Positions 15,978-24,707 of a stretch of DNA of 32,752 nucleotides are shown here, piece after piece. The DNA comes from Clostridiales bacterium UBA4717 (GTDB lineage Bacteria; Bacillota; Clostridia; Oscillospirales; CAG-272): positions 25,191-57,942 of the forward strand of contig DHJP01000172.1 of NCBI GenBank assembly GCA_002404395.1, in the 5' to 3' direction. Every line of letters begins with the position of its first letter. Positions within the stretch are counted from its first letter, which is position 1. The translations under genes were made by a program, and so were the position numbers. The notes beneath the pieces are model-generated. The model was not told where the DNA came from. It ran no database searches and saw nothing but the letters and a program-made list of their open reading frames with translations.

Positions 15978-18299
15978 TCACTTAACTCCCGTCACCATAA
16001 ATGCACCGATCTTGCGCTGGTCGTTAGTGCCGCCCTTACCGGTCTCTCCCTTGTAAGAATATGTTATGGTATGCTTGCCGTTTTCAAGTCCGCTTACCAG
16101 CTTGAACGGATGGTTGGTATCGGTGATATACTTCTTGACAGGTTCGCCTCCGTCAATCGTATATTCAATATAGTATTTTCCTCCGGCAAACTCAAGATAC
16201 ATATCAAGTGCAGTACCCTCAAAGGTGTATGTGAACGAGTTTTCATCCTCAGTCGGAACAATGTAACCCTTGGACTTTGTGGAATACTGCATGAAATAGC
16301 TGTCTGAATTAAGCGTGAAGCCCTTTATCGAATCGAATATATCAAGATTGTCTATAACCACATATTTCGGATCGAAGTGTTCAACTCCGTCAACCGCATA
16401 GCCATCGGGAAGCGAATGTGCATAGCTCTCACCGTAGGTAAGCGTAGGTTCGCCGAACAGGTATTCGCCGAGATATTCAATAATAGCGTCGGCGAAAGCC
16501 GCATAGCCCTTATCAAGCGGATGAACGCCGTCCTTGAAGTATTCGTTCCACGATGAGCCGACATCTTCATTCATCACAAGCTTGCAGGCACGTCCTACGT
16601 CTACCGATGATACACCGTAAAACTCGCATACCTTTTCCTGGTCTGCCGCAGTCTGATGGTAGGTATTCATAGAGATCTTGCCCTGATCGGTAACGTAAAC
16701 GGCAATAATTTCGGTCTTCGGAAGCGCTTCGCGTATCTGTCTGATCACCGATTCATAATAGAAACCGGTCTTGCCCTCATTTGCTGTACCGCTGTAGTAA
16801 TCGTTGATCGCAAACTCCACAAATACCAGATCGGTATCTGTGTCAATGATATCCTGCTTGACTCTGAACGCACCGAGATGCGAGCCCGATCCGCCCATTG
16901 CCGCATTGTTCATAGTGATCTTTGCGTCGGGGAACTGCTTCCTGAACCAATTGTATGTAAGTCCTCTCCATGAAGTCTGATCCGCATTCGAGGCGCCGTA
17001 GCCTGCGGTCACAGAGCCGCCGAAGTACGAAATATTAAGCGATTTGTCCTTTTTAAGCTTGTTGTATACGTTGGTAAGGTCGCTTCTGACCTTGATAAAT
17101 TCCGAAAATTTCTGATTATCATTCATAGTTACATTCCCCATGACCGCATTTTTGACGAAGCGTTCGATCATCGTCGCGACCTCTGCGCGTGTGGCAAAGC
17201 CGTCAGGTCTGAGCGAAACGGTCCCGTCATTTCTTGAATAGCCGTTTATTATGCCTGTACCGGTGCAGAAAGCGATTGCCGAAAGCGATCTTTCATCGGT
17301 GATATTTTCGGTATCGTTAAACTCAAGCGTTGTTGTTTCCGCAGATGCGACGATATTCATTTTCTCAGCGAAATTGTAGAGCATATTTATAAGTTCAAGG
17401 CGCGTGATCGAATCGTCCGGACGGAATTTTTCCGACGCTTCGACGATACCGTTTGAATATGCCCACGATACGCCGCTTGCAAACCAGGCGTTCGACGCAA
17501 CATCGGTATATGGGTATCCGACCGTCAAGTCAGCCAAGCCGCCGATACGCGACAGCACCGTTACCGCCATACCTCGGGTCATGCGACGGTCGGGTGAAAA
17601 TTTATCGGCTTCGGTGCCGTTAAAAAAGCCGTTGCGCGAAACAAAGTTTACATAATCATGCGCCCAATGGTGGCGGCAGTCGGTAAAATCGGTCGCTTCA
17701 ACCGAGTCAAGCTTTGCGCCGTAGTTGCCGTTTGACACCGAAAATCCCCATGAGCCGCTGCCGACATAGGAGTACGATCTATTTGAACCGTCAAGGAATT
17801 TTACTGTATTTCCGCCATTTGCGATATCACAGACAACGGTTATGTTGCCTTTAAGCTCACCCGCATCGCACTTTGAGTATGCATCAACGGTTTCGCCGCC
17901 CGACAAAGCAAACTCAAATGTTTTTTCGGTTTTTGAGGCAATCTCGGCAAGTACCGAGGGAGTGAATACCGCCTTTGCACCCGTGACGGTGATTTTCATT
18001 CCGAGCTTTTCGGACGCAAACAAATCAAGCGCCTCTTTTGTAAAAGCAAGCGAAAGTTCCGCATGGTTACTCTTGATTATAATATTCTCGGCGCCTGTTT
18101 CTTTTGCGAGTTTCGCAAGCTCCGCTGCCTTATTGCTGTCAAATTCGGAATCGATCTCAACAACGATCGAATTCATATATTCGCTGTACCTACCGTACTC
18201 GGAATCCGTCGTTTCCGCCGAAGCCGAATAACAGAAGGCGGATAAGCATACCGATAACGCAAGGATAAGCGTCAGCAGTCTGTTCATTTTTTTATTCAC
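15978..18299 (-). CDS. Secreted SLH-anchored SGNH hydrolase
   Basis: A 773-residue surface protein. Residues 1-28 are a signal peptide (basic start, hydrophobic core, ASA end). About 30-205 is an uncharacterised region. Three SLH repeats follow at about 209-250, 264-310 and 325-383 (HWAHDYVNF.., YTDVASNAWF.., RATMIERF-like end) and should bind cell-wall secondary polymer. The SGNH esterase domain is at 423-612: Ser429 in FGGSVTAG, the Gly block MGGSGS, Asn499 in FAIND and Asp590/His593 in DGVHP. Residues 640-773 look like a beta-sandwich. SGNH enzymes of this kind often remove acetyl groups from glycans; the substrate is unknown. GTG at 18299 is preferred because AAAGGTAGG is 8 bases away, against 20 for the ATG at 18287. 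It has its own promoter. Confidence 0.88.
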   Translation of the reverse strand: MNKKMNRLLTLILALSVCLSAFCYSASAETTDSEYGRYSEYMNSIVVEIDSEFDSNKAAELAKLAKETGAENIIIKSNHAELSLAFTKEALDLFASEKLGMKITVTGAKAVFTPSVLAEIASKTEKTFEFALSGGETVDAYSKCDAGELKGNITVVCDIANGGNTVKFLDGSNRSYSYVGSGSWGFSVSNGNYGAKLDSVEATDFTDCRHHWAHDYVNFVSRNGFFNGTEADKFSPDRRMTRGMAVTVLSRIGGLADLTVGYPYTDVASNAWFASGVSWAYSNGIVEASEKFRPDDSITRLELINMLYNFAEKMNIVASAETTTLEFNDTENITDERSLSAIAFCTGTGIINGYSRNDGTVSLRPDGFATRAEVATMIERFVKNAVMGNVTMNDNQKFSEFIKVRSDLTNVYNKLKKDKSLNISYFGGSVTAGYGASNADQTSWRGLTYNWFRKQFPDAKITMNNAAMGGSGSHLGAFRVKQDIIDTDTDLVFVEFAINDYYSGTANEGKTGFYYESVIRQIREALPKTEIIAVYVTDQGKISMNTYHQTAADQEKVCEFYGVSSVDVGRACKLVMNEDVGSSWNEYFKDGVHPLDKGYAAFADAIIEYLGEYLFGEPTLTYGESYAHSLPDGYAVDGVEHFDPKYVVIDNLDIFDSIKGFTLNSDSYFMQYSTKSKGYIVPTEDENSFTYTFEGTALDMYLEFAGGKYYIEYTIDGGEPVKKYITDTNHPFKLVSGLENGKHTITYSYKGETGKGGTNDQRKIGAFMVTGVK

Positions 18300-18332
18300 T
18301 GTTTTTACCTACCTTTCAAACTTTATATACCG

Positions 18333-18361
18333 ATTATACACCGATATCGGCAAAAAATCAA
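18333..18361 (-). promoter_or_regulatory. Sigma-A promoter for the SLH-SGNH gene
   Basis: On the minus strand: TTGATT (18356-18361), a 17-bp spacer and TATAAT (18333-18338). Predicted start near 18326, leader about 27 nt. Confidence 0.85.
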
Positions 18362-18400
18362 GATAAAGTCACAAATGACCCCATATCAATTCTCTGAGAC

Positions 18401-18449
18401 TGCACAGCCGACTCAAAAAGTGAACGCAAATTTTAGAGTCGGCTCTGCA
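18401..18449 (-). terminator. Long imperfect hairpin at the end of the beta-helix/SGNH operon
   Basis: The paired segments are TGCA, AGCCGACTC and AAAA with TTTT, GAGTCGGCT and TGCA (18401-18419 with 18431-18449), interrupted by two symmetric mismatches. It lies 50 bases beyond the stop at 18501 and upstream of the next promoter, so it is placed as the operon terminator. There is no strong U-run. Confidence 0.5.
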
Positions 18450-18500
18450 AAATTCGGCGCAAAATCGGGTTCTTCATTCAGCGGAGACCGCGCTTTCATG

Positions 18501-19943
18501 CTAAAGATATATTCTGACGTCCTTGATCTGAGATTTTGCCCAAAATTCATGCCAATAAAGCTTAAGCCCGCCGCCGATATCACCGTGCTTTATCGCAAGT
18601 GCAAACTTCAATTCACCGTTGACAAAGACCTCCGCCCTGCAGTTTGAGACCCGCAATGCGTAAATATCATTCATTGCGGCGATCGGACAGCCGACAGAAG
18701 CGGCAATAAGCTCGCCCGAATCGTAAAGCTCAAGGCGCGAAGCAAGTCCGCAGACTCTGAGCTCAAATCTGCCGAAACTTACCGAGCTGTAGCTGTCGCG
18801 ACTTCTCCCTCCGTGATTTGCCGTACGGAAATCAAAGGTCAAAAGCATTTTGTCGCTTGCAGTAATATCGGTTTTGGCACGGAGCTCACGCGGCTCGCTC
18901 TGATATCTGACGATAAATTTATTGTAATTTGTCGATATTGAGTCAATGTCGCCTTCAAAGCCGTCTTTGGTTGTCATGTCGCTTTCGTATGCAAGCTTAA
19001 AACTCTCGGATATGTCAAAATGCCCGCCAACCTTGATCTTGCAACAGTCGGTAAAGTTTCCGTCAAGCGTGTGCGCGCATACATCGGCGTCGCCCTCGGC
19101 ATGCGCAAAGATCCTGCCGTATCGGTCGACCGTGCAAACTCCCGTATCGGACGAATCGAATACCAGAGTTTTGACATCGGCGTTATCGGGATAGACGTGC
19201 GCCGTAAGCGAGCACGCTTCTCCGACCTTAAGCGTCGCCGAATGTCTGTAAAGCTTAACGCCGTCAACCCTGACAAGCGGGTTGACACCGCTCGCGATTC
19301 TTCGCAGATTCATCGCGCGCACCGTGTCGATTATTGCATCAAACCATGCCTGCGCGATCTTTTCGTTGCCCTGCTCGGACGGGTGACCGTCATCCTCGGG
19401 AAAATCTCCCGCGGCTTTGTCAAGCGTCGGAAGCTGTACAAAGATAAAGCGCTTCCCTTTGGCGTCGGCAATGCCCGGAGCCTCATCGCGGAGAAAATCA
19501 TCGAGCGGCTTATGCGAAAGCATTGACGCACCGAAGATCACCGCCTCCGGCGTGAGCTTCCAGATCTCATCAAGCAGGGCGATATAACGCTCGCCTATTT
19601 TGTCAAGCTCGATATTCTGTCCGTAATCGTTCGTGCCGATCCACAAAAGGACTATATCGGCTTTTTTTACCTCTTCGGCATATGCGGCGTTGCGCAGATT
19701 CTTTCGGACAGCTCCGCCGTGTTCTTCGGTTTCGTCGCCAATGATATATCCGCAGTTTCCGCCGTGATGCGCAAACAAACGCGGCAAACGTACATCGTCA
19801 CGGCTGGTCGACGGACCGATAAAACGAAAATCGACACCGGCAGTCCAAAGCTTCTCAAACAGCTGATAGCGATATGCGCTCGGATTTCCGTCGCCCTCGG
19901 TCAGCGAATCGCCCATACAAAATATTTTCACAGTATATGGCAT
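18501..19943 (-). CDS. SGNH hydrolase with Ig-like and C-terminal beta-sandwich domains, no signal peptide
   Basis: A 480-residue protein. Residues 1-205 are an SGNH/GDSL esterase: GDSLTEG at 11-17 with Ser13, Asn105 in WIGTND, and Asp184/His187 in DDGHPSEQG. Residues about 224-305 match bacterial Ig-like group 2 (VKLYRHSATLKVGE.. DSSDTGVCTVDRYGRIFA). Residues 310-480 look like a concanavalin-type jelly roll. It starts directly with the catalytic beta strand (MPYTVKIFCMGDSL), so no signal peptide or membrane anchor is visible even though Ig-like domains are usually extracellular. It is the last gene of the beta-helix operon, 21 bases after the preceding stop. A deacetylase working with the beta-helix proteins is an inference. 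Confidence 0.85.
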   Translation of the reverse strand: MPYTVKIFCMGDSLTEGDGNPSAYRYQLFEKLWTAGVDFRFIGPSTSRDDVRLPRLFAHHGGNCGYIIGDETEEHGGAVRKNLRNAAYAEEVKKADIVLLWIGTNDYGQNIELDKIGERYIALLDEIWKLTPEAVIFGASMLSHKPLDDFLRDEAPGIADAKGKRFIFVQLPTLDKAAGDFPEDDGHPSEQGNEKIAQAWFDAIIDTVRAMNLRRIASGVNPLVRVDGVKLYRHSATLKVGEACSLTAHVYPDNADVKTLVFDSSDTGVCTVDRYGRIFAHAEGDADVCAHTLDGNFTDCCKIKVGGHFDISESFKLAYESDMTTKDGFEGDIDSISTNYNKFIVRYQSEPRELRAKTDITASDKMLLTFDFRTANHGGRSRDSYSSVSFGRFELRVCGLASRLELYDSGELIAASVGCPIAAMNDIYALRVSNCRAEVFVNGELKFALAIKHGDIGGGLKLYWHEFWAKSQIKDVRIYL

Positions 19944-19964
19944 TTCATTTTACCTCGAATAAAT

Positions 19965-21491
19965 TCATTGATCCTCAAAGCAGGGTTTGACCGCATCGGC
20001 ACAAACGGTATAAAATTCGCTTCCGAGCTCGGTCTTGTTTTCCTCAAGTAACTTTACGCCCTCTTCACCAAACGGAATGTTGAGCAATTCCCCCGTGCCG
20101 TCAAGCGGCTTCCCGGCAGTCAGCGCATACCGCTTTCCGTTCGGCATAACATATACGTTGTGATTGAAGTTGAACTGTTCGGGACCTATGGCGCGCGCAA
20201 ATACCGCATAGCAGGTGGTAAGCACGCCCACATTTTCGGAGATATTGCAGTCAATGAACCTTGTTGTGGTCTCGCCGAGTCCGCCGTAGAAAAAGTTTGC
20301 GTCCTTATTCGGACGCTGATGGCTCCACCCGTATCCCGAATACAGAGTATAATTGTGATGCAGTTTCATATTTCTGATCTCAAACCTGTACGTACCGTCA
20401 TCATTCGACGCGCCGAGCCAGACCTCAAGTCCGTTGTTGGAATATTCGGTAACATTGTGGTCGAATTCAATATTTTCAAAGATCACGTCCTCGCCGCAAG
20501 GTCTGCCGCACCATTGCGTTGTCCAACAGCAGTCATATACCTGAGTGGCAAAACAGTGATGGATCCTGAAGTCGCGGCAATTTGACCAATTTTCCACCGC
20601 GTTTCCGAAGCGTACCGGGTCATTTCCGCCCGAGCTCGGACCCTGGATCGAACCGCCGATATACCTGAACACGCAATAGCTTACGGTCACACCCACAGTA
20701 TTTGCGGTACCGATACCGTGAGCACCGGCACCGAACAGTTCAAGGTTATCGACTGTCGCATACTTTACGTCGCCCCAAAAACCGTGACGCTTCGGGCAAA
20801 GCTCGACCGAATCAAATCTTTCGCCGGGATTTCCCTTTGACGAATACATATACACAGTATCATCTTCCCAACTGTGGTAAAACTCAAGATCCCGATGCAC
20901 GAGATACGGCTTTACCGCCGGCTCCTCCGGAGCATCGAATTTTTCAAGTCCGTTTGATACTCTGCCGATAAACATACGGGTATTTTTAACACTGTTGAGC
21001 GATACCTTGATACCCCAAGCATTGCCGCCGTTAATTACGATACATCCGATATCGGTGTCGACTCCGGGGAGCCTGCGTTTGTATGCCCAGATGTTTTCGT
21101 TTTCGGTAGGCGACCAGCTTTCAGGTGATGAAGCATCAAGCGCAAAATTAAGTATCGGCTTAGCTCCCGAGCCGAATGCCGAGTAGGTTACACCCTCTCT
21201 GAGCATTATATCGCCGCGCGCGTTCTCATCAAGCGCAACACGGAAAAAGTCGCCGCGTCTGAACAGCAATGCGTCGCCGGGGCGGCACTCACAGGCATTC
21301 GCTCTCGTCACCGTTTTCCACGCGCTTTCGGGACTCAGACCGTCATTTTCATCGTTACCGTCGTTTGAAATATAGTAAGCGGTCCCCTTTATGTGCACAT
21401 CGGTCACGGATTCAAATATTTCTTTTTTGAGCGTTTCGGCTTCGGATACATACTTTTCAAGCTTGTCAGAAGTAATATTCCCAAACTTCAT
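19965..21491 (-). CDS. Right-handed parallel beta-helix protein, copy 5 (most divergent)
   Basis: A 508-residue protein, predicted cytoplasmic. It has the module shared by all six copies here: an N-terminal helix, a first strand AYYISNDGNDENDGLSPESAWKT, then GDALLFRRGD, YSAFGSGAKP, and the helix-region landmarks AHGIG, GGSIQG, RFGNAVE, YDCCWTTQ, NNGLEVW, GYGWSHQRPNKD and FFYGG. It is the most divergent copy: insertions before GNAVE and after LEVW, NNGLE instead of NTGLE, KDAN instead of KDGN. The fold is that of many polysaccharide lyases and glycoside hydrolases, but no named CAZy family can be assigned. I start at 21491 because GGAG is 6 bases away; the ATG at 21503 overlaps that site. Confidence 0.82.
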   Translation of the reverse strand: MKFGNITSDKLEKYVSEAETLKKEIFESVTDVHIKGTAYYISNDGNDENDGLSPESAWKTVTRANACECRPGDALLFRRGDFFRVALDENARGDIMLREGVTYSAFGSGAKPILNFALDASSPESWSPTENENIWAYKRRLPGVDTDIGCIVINGGNAWGIKVSLNSVKNTRMFIGRVSNGLEKFDAPEEPAVKPYLVHRDLEFYHSWEDDTVYMYSSKGNPGERFDSVELCPKRHGFWGDVKYATVDNLELFGAGAHGIGTANTVGVTVSYCVFRYIGGSIQGPSSGGNDPVRFGNAVENWSNCRDFRIHHCFATQVYDCCWTTQWCGRPCGEDVIFENIEFDHNVTEYSNNGLEVWLGASNDDGTYRFEIRNMKLHHNYTLYSGYGWSHQRPNKDANFFYGGLGETTTRFIDCNISENVGVLTTCYAVFARAIGPEQFNFNHNVYVMPNGKRYALTAGKPLDGTGELLNIPFGEEGVKLLEENKTELGSEFYTVCADAVKPCFEDQ

Positions 21492-21504
21492 AATAATCTC
21501 CATT

Positions 21505-21517
21505 CCGCATCATGCGG
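21505..21517 (-). other. Short hairpin directly before the ribosome site of copy 5
   Basis: CCGCA/TGCGG, 5 bp with a 3-base loop, 3 bases upstream of the GGAG on the minus strand. One of several start-proximal hairpins in the window. Confidence 0.4.
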
Positions 21518-21551
21518 CTCAAACAAATGATCGGTATTGTACATATGCTTA

Positions 21552-21589
21552 CAGGGCAGACTGCCGATTTGAGCACGGCAGTCGCCCTG
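21552..21589 (-). other. Strong intercistronic hairpin between copies 4 and 5
   Basis: CAGGGC-GACTGCCG pairs with its complement (21552-21566 with 21576-21589): 14 bp with one bulged A and a 9-base loop. It begins 7 bases after the stop of copy 4 on the minus strand. No U-run follows, so RNA processing, 3'-end protection or partial attenuation is more likely than full termination. Confidence 0.6.
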
Positions 21590-21596
21590 CGAGAGT

Positions 21597-23102
21597 TTAC
21601 TTGGTTTTCTTATCAAGCAGGCTGAGCGTGTACATATTGATCCCGAAAGGCTCGGGTCTTGAAATATAGAACTCACTGCCCTTTTCAAAACCGGTAGCCA
21701 CTGCCGCTTCGATATGCTCACGGTCGTACGGAGTCTTTACAAATCCGCCGATACCGTTTGACGGATCTTTTGCGATACCGCCGATATATTTGCCCTCCTC
21801 CATGATATAAACATTGTCATGGAAGTTGTACTGACTTGGTCCGGTCGCGCAGACAAGCAATGCATATTTTGATGTAAAGTAGTTTATGTTGTGACAGATA
21901 TTGTTGTTTTCAAATTTACAGGTCACATTTGTCGCGCCGTAGAAGAAATTACCGTCCTTGTTAGTACGCTGATGGCTCCAACCGTAGCCGTTGTATCTGG
22001 TATAATTGTCATGCAGGTTCATATTGGTGATAACACCGCCGCCGTTCCAGACTTCAAGTCCGGTATTGCAGAACTCGGTGACGTTCTTGTACATCTGAAC
22101 ATTGTTCATGACGACCGCGCCCTGATTCTGAACCGTCCAACAGCAGTCATATACCTGAGACGCATAGCAATAGCGGATCGTAAAGTTATCGCTCGCACCG
22201 TAGGATTCCACCGCATTTCCGAAGCGTACGCCGTAGTCCTGGTTGAAAATGTATTTTCCCTGAATGGAGCCGCCGATCCACTTGAGCACGCAATACTGCA
22301 CAAGCAGATTTTTGACGGAGCCGTATCCGATACCGTGGCTTCCGGCGCCGAAGATCTCAAGATTGTCTATTACCACATCCTCGCCGCAACCGGCAATTCC
22401 GTGACCCTTATCAACGATCTCTATGCTGTCGAAAACTTCGCCCGGGTTTCCGGAGGCGCAGTAAAGGTAAAGAGTATCGTCCTCCCAATTGTGGTAAAAT
22501 TCAAGATTGTTGTGTATCGCGCTCATATCGTCAAAGCTTCCGCCCGCTGACAGATAGGTTTCAATACCGTTGAAGACCTCGCCGTTGCTCATGCGCGAGC
22601 CGTCTTTTTTCATCTGAACCTGCACGCCCCAGGCACGTCCGCCGTCGAATACGATAGTTCCGACGTCTCTTTCGTCGGGTATCTTTTCAACAAACTCGTA
22701 TATATTCTCATACTTTGTTTTGATCCACTTATCGGCGCCCGAACCGTCTACCGATGCAATAAGCTTCGGCTTCGCGCCCGAACCGTATGCCGAATAAGTA
22801 ACGCCCTTCTGAGTCTGCAAATGCTTTACGATCCTCCACGAATCGCCTCTTTTGAAGAATACGCCGTCGCCTTCTTCAAAGGTAAACCCGCAAACCTTGC
22901 CGACGGTCTTCCACGGGCTTTCGGGAGAGCGTCCGTCGTTTGAGTCGTCGCCGTCTGCGGCAACATAATACTTTGTGCCCTTGACCGTTACGGTCGTAGG
23001 CGAAGTTTCGATCTCGTGGATCAGCGTTTCGGTCTCCGCCTGATACTTTGCAATCGCCGCGTCAACCTTTGTCTGGTCTTCAATAACAAATTTTTCTGCC
23101 AT
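21597..23102 (-). CDS. Right-handed parallel beta-helix protein, copy 4
   Basis: A 501-residue protein with no signal peptide, predicted cytoplasmic. Domain order: charged N-terminal helix (about 1-33), TKYYVAADGDDSNDGRSPE, GDGVFFKRGDSWR, YSAYGSGAKP, then the beta-helix with SHGIG, GGSIQG, RFGNAVE, YDCCWTVQ, NTGLEVWNGGG, GYGWSHQRTNKD, FFYGA and a C-terminal YNFHDNVY plus a capping segment. It is closest to copy 3 and to the beta-helix module of the SLH protein at 28446-31619. ATG at 23102 is chosen, 9 bases from GGGAGG; an ATG at 23108 is only 3 bases away. A carbohydrate-cleaving role is inferred from fold and context. Confidence 0.84.
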   Translation of the reverse strand: MAEKFVIEDQTKVDAAIAKYQAETETLIHEIETSPTTVTVKGTKYYVAADGDDSNDGRSPESPWKTVGKVCGFTFEEGDGVFFKRGDSWRIVKHLQTQKGVTYSAYGSGAKPKLIASVDGSGADKWIKTKYENIYEFVEKIPDERDVGTIVFDGGRAWGVQVQMKKDGSRMSNGEVFNGIETYLSAGGSFDDMSAIHNNLEFYHNWEDDTLYLYCASGNPGEVFDSIEIVDKGHGIAGCGEDVVIDNLEIFGAGSHGIGYGSVKNLLVQYCVLKWIGGSIQGKYIFNQDYGVRFGNAVESYGASDNFTIRYCYASQVYDCCWTVQNQGAVVMNNVQMYKNVTEFCNTGLEVWNGGGVITNMNLHDNYTRYNGYGWSHQRTNKDGNFFYGATNVTCKFENNNICHNINYFTSKYALLVCATGPSQYNFHDNVYIMEEGKYIGGIAKDPSNGIGGFVKTPYDREHIEAAVATGFEKGSEFYISRPEPFGINMYTLSLLDKKTK

Positions 23103-23118
23103 AATCATTTTCCTCCCA

Positions 23119-23130
23119 CCGCGTATGCGG
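23119..23130 (-). other. Short hairpin directly before the ribosome site of copy 4
   Basis: CCGC/GCGG, 4 bp around a 4-base loop, adjacent to the GGGAGG ribosome site on the minus strand. Confidence 0.35.
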
Positions 23131-23144
23131 ATAAATTATAATTT

Positions 23145-24650
23145 TTATTTGGATTTTTTCTGCGCAAGGCAGTACATATTCATGCCGAAAGGTTCTTTCT
23201 CGGTTATATAAAATTTGCCGCCCTTTTCAAAGCCGGTTGCAACCGCCGCTTCAATATGCTCGCGGTCGTACGGGGTCTGCACAAATCCGCCTTCTCCGTT
23301 TGACGGATCCTTGGCAATGCCGCCGAGATATCTGCCCTTTTCCATGAAATATACATTATCATGGAAATTGTACTGACTCGGTCCGGTCGCGCAGACAAGC
23401 AGTGCGTTTTCGGAAGTAAAATAGTTTACATTATTCCAAACACGGTTGTTTTCATACTCGCAGTTCACGTTTGAACCGCCGTAGAAGAAGTTTCCGTCCT
23501 TGTTCGGACGCTGATGGCTCCAACCGTATCCGTTGTACCTGGTATAATTGTCATGAAGATCCATATTCTTGATCTCACCGCCGCCGTTCCAGACTTCAAG
23601 CCCGGTATTGCAGAACTCGGTGACATTTTTATACATCTTGACATTGTTCATTTTGACGGCGTCAAGGCACTGCACCGTCCAACAGCAGTCATATATCTGA
23701 GACGCATAGCAATGATGGAAAGAGATGCCGTCGCTTGAACCGTAGGATTCTACCGCATTTCCGAGCCGCGTTCCGTAGTCGCGCCCGAAAATGTACATTC
23801 CCTGAACCGAGCCGCCGATCCATCTAAGCGTGCAGTATCTGACTTCGAGATTTTTTACACTGCCGTATCCGATACCGTGACGTCCGGGGCCGAAGATCTC
23901 AATATTATCAATGACCACATCGTCGCCGCAGCCTCTGATCGCGTTGATCGCAACAAGTATTTCGATCGAACCGAACAGCTTGCCGGGATTACCGCCGCGG
24001 CAGCAGAGATAAAGCTCGCCCGTGCCGCTGAAATCATTATAAAATTCCAGATTGCCGCTGAGCGCGCCGAGATCGTCAAAAGCACCGCCGTCCGAAACAT
24101 AGGTCTCAAGTCCGTTGAATACGAGTCCGTTTGCAAGGCGCTCTCCGTTCTTTTTCTTCTGAACCTGTATGCCCCATGCTTTGCCGTCGTCAAAAACAAT
24201 AAGACCGACATTATGGTTAAAGTCAAAGCTTCCGGCGGTATATTTGTAAATATCCGGAAACTCTGTCTTTTCCCACTTGTCTTCGCCCGAACCGTCGATC
24301 GAAGCGATCAGCTTAGGCTTTGCACCCGTACCGAACGCCGAGTAAGTAACGCCCTTTTTGGTCATAAGCGAGGAAGTTATACGCCACTTGTCGCCGCGCT
24401 TGAAGAACACTCCGTCGCCCTCGGCAAAGTCTTCTTTGTTTACTCGCTCAACGCTTTTCCACGCCTTTTCAGGAGAACGTCCGTCGTTTGAGTCGTCGCC
24501 GTCTGCGGCAACATAATACTTTGTACCCTTGACCGTTACGGTCGTAGGCGAAGTCTCTATCTCCGCAATCAGCTCATCGGTTTCCTTAATATACCTTTCA
24601 AGCTCCGCGTCGATCGTTTTTTTGTCCTCGATAATAAAATTGTTTCCCAT
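23145..24650 (-). CDS. Right-handed parallel beta-helix protein, copy 3
   Basis: A 501-residue protein, predicted cytoplasmic. Landmarks: N-terminal helix 10-32, TKYYVAADGDDSNDG at 43-57, FFKRGDKWR at 82-90, HGIG at 258-261, GGSVQG at 279-284, LGNAVE at 296-301, DCCWTVQ at 321-327, NTGLEVWNGGG at 348-358 with Glu352, SHQR at 378-381, KDGNFFYGG at 384-392. It differs from the others in having RLGNAV and GPGRHGIG. The segment encoding the first strand is nearly identical in DNA to copy 4 (76 of 77 bases), above the general similarity of the two genes. GGGGGA precedes the ATG. Function unknown; carbohydrate lyase or hydrolase is plausible. Confidence 0.84.
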   Translation of the reverse strand: MGNNFIIEDKKTIDAELERYIKETDELIAEIETSPTTVTVKGTKYYVAADGDDSNDGRSPEKAWKSVERVNKEDFAEGDGVFFKRGDKWRITSSLMTKKGVTYSAFGTGAKPKLIASIDGSGEDKWEKTEFPDIYKYTAGSFDFNHNVGLIVFDDGKAWGIQVQKKKNGERLANGLVFNGLETYVSDGGAFDDLGALSGNLEFYNDFSGTGELYLCCRGGNPGKLFGSIEILVAINAIRGCGDDVVIDNIEIFGPGRHGIGYGSVKNLEVRYCTLRWIGGSVQGMYIFGRDYGTRLGNAVESYGSSDGISFHHCYASQIYDCCWTVQCLDAVKMNNVKMYKNVTEFCNTGLEVWNGGGEIKNMDLHDNYTRYNGYGWSHQRPNKDGNFFYGGSNVNCEYENNRVWNNVNYFTSENALLVCATGPSQYNFHDNVYFMEKGRYLGGIAKDPSNGEGGFVQTPYDREHIEAAVATGFEKGGKFYITEKEPFGMNMYCLAQKKSK

Positions 24651-24707
24651 AAAAAATCCCCCACACTGTTTTTAATGTATTAGACTTCAAGCTTCTGAGC
24701 AGAGCCT

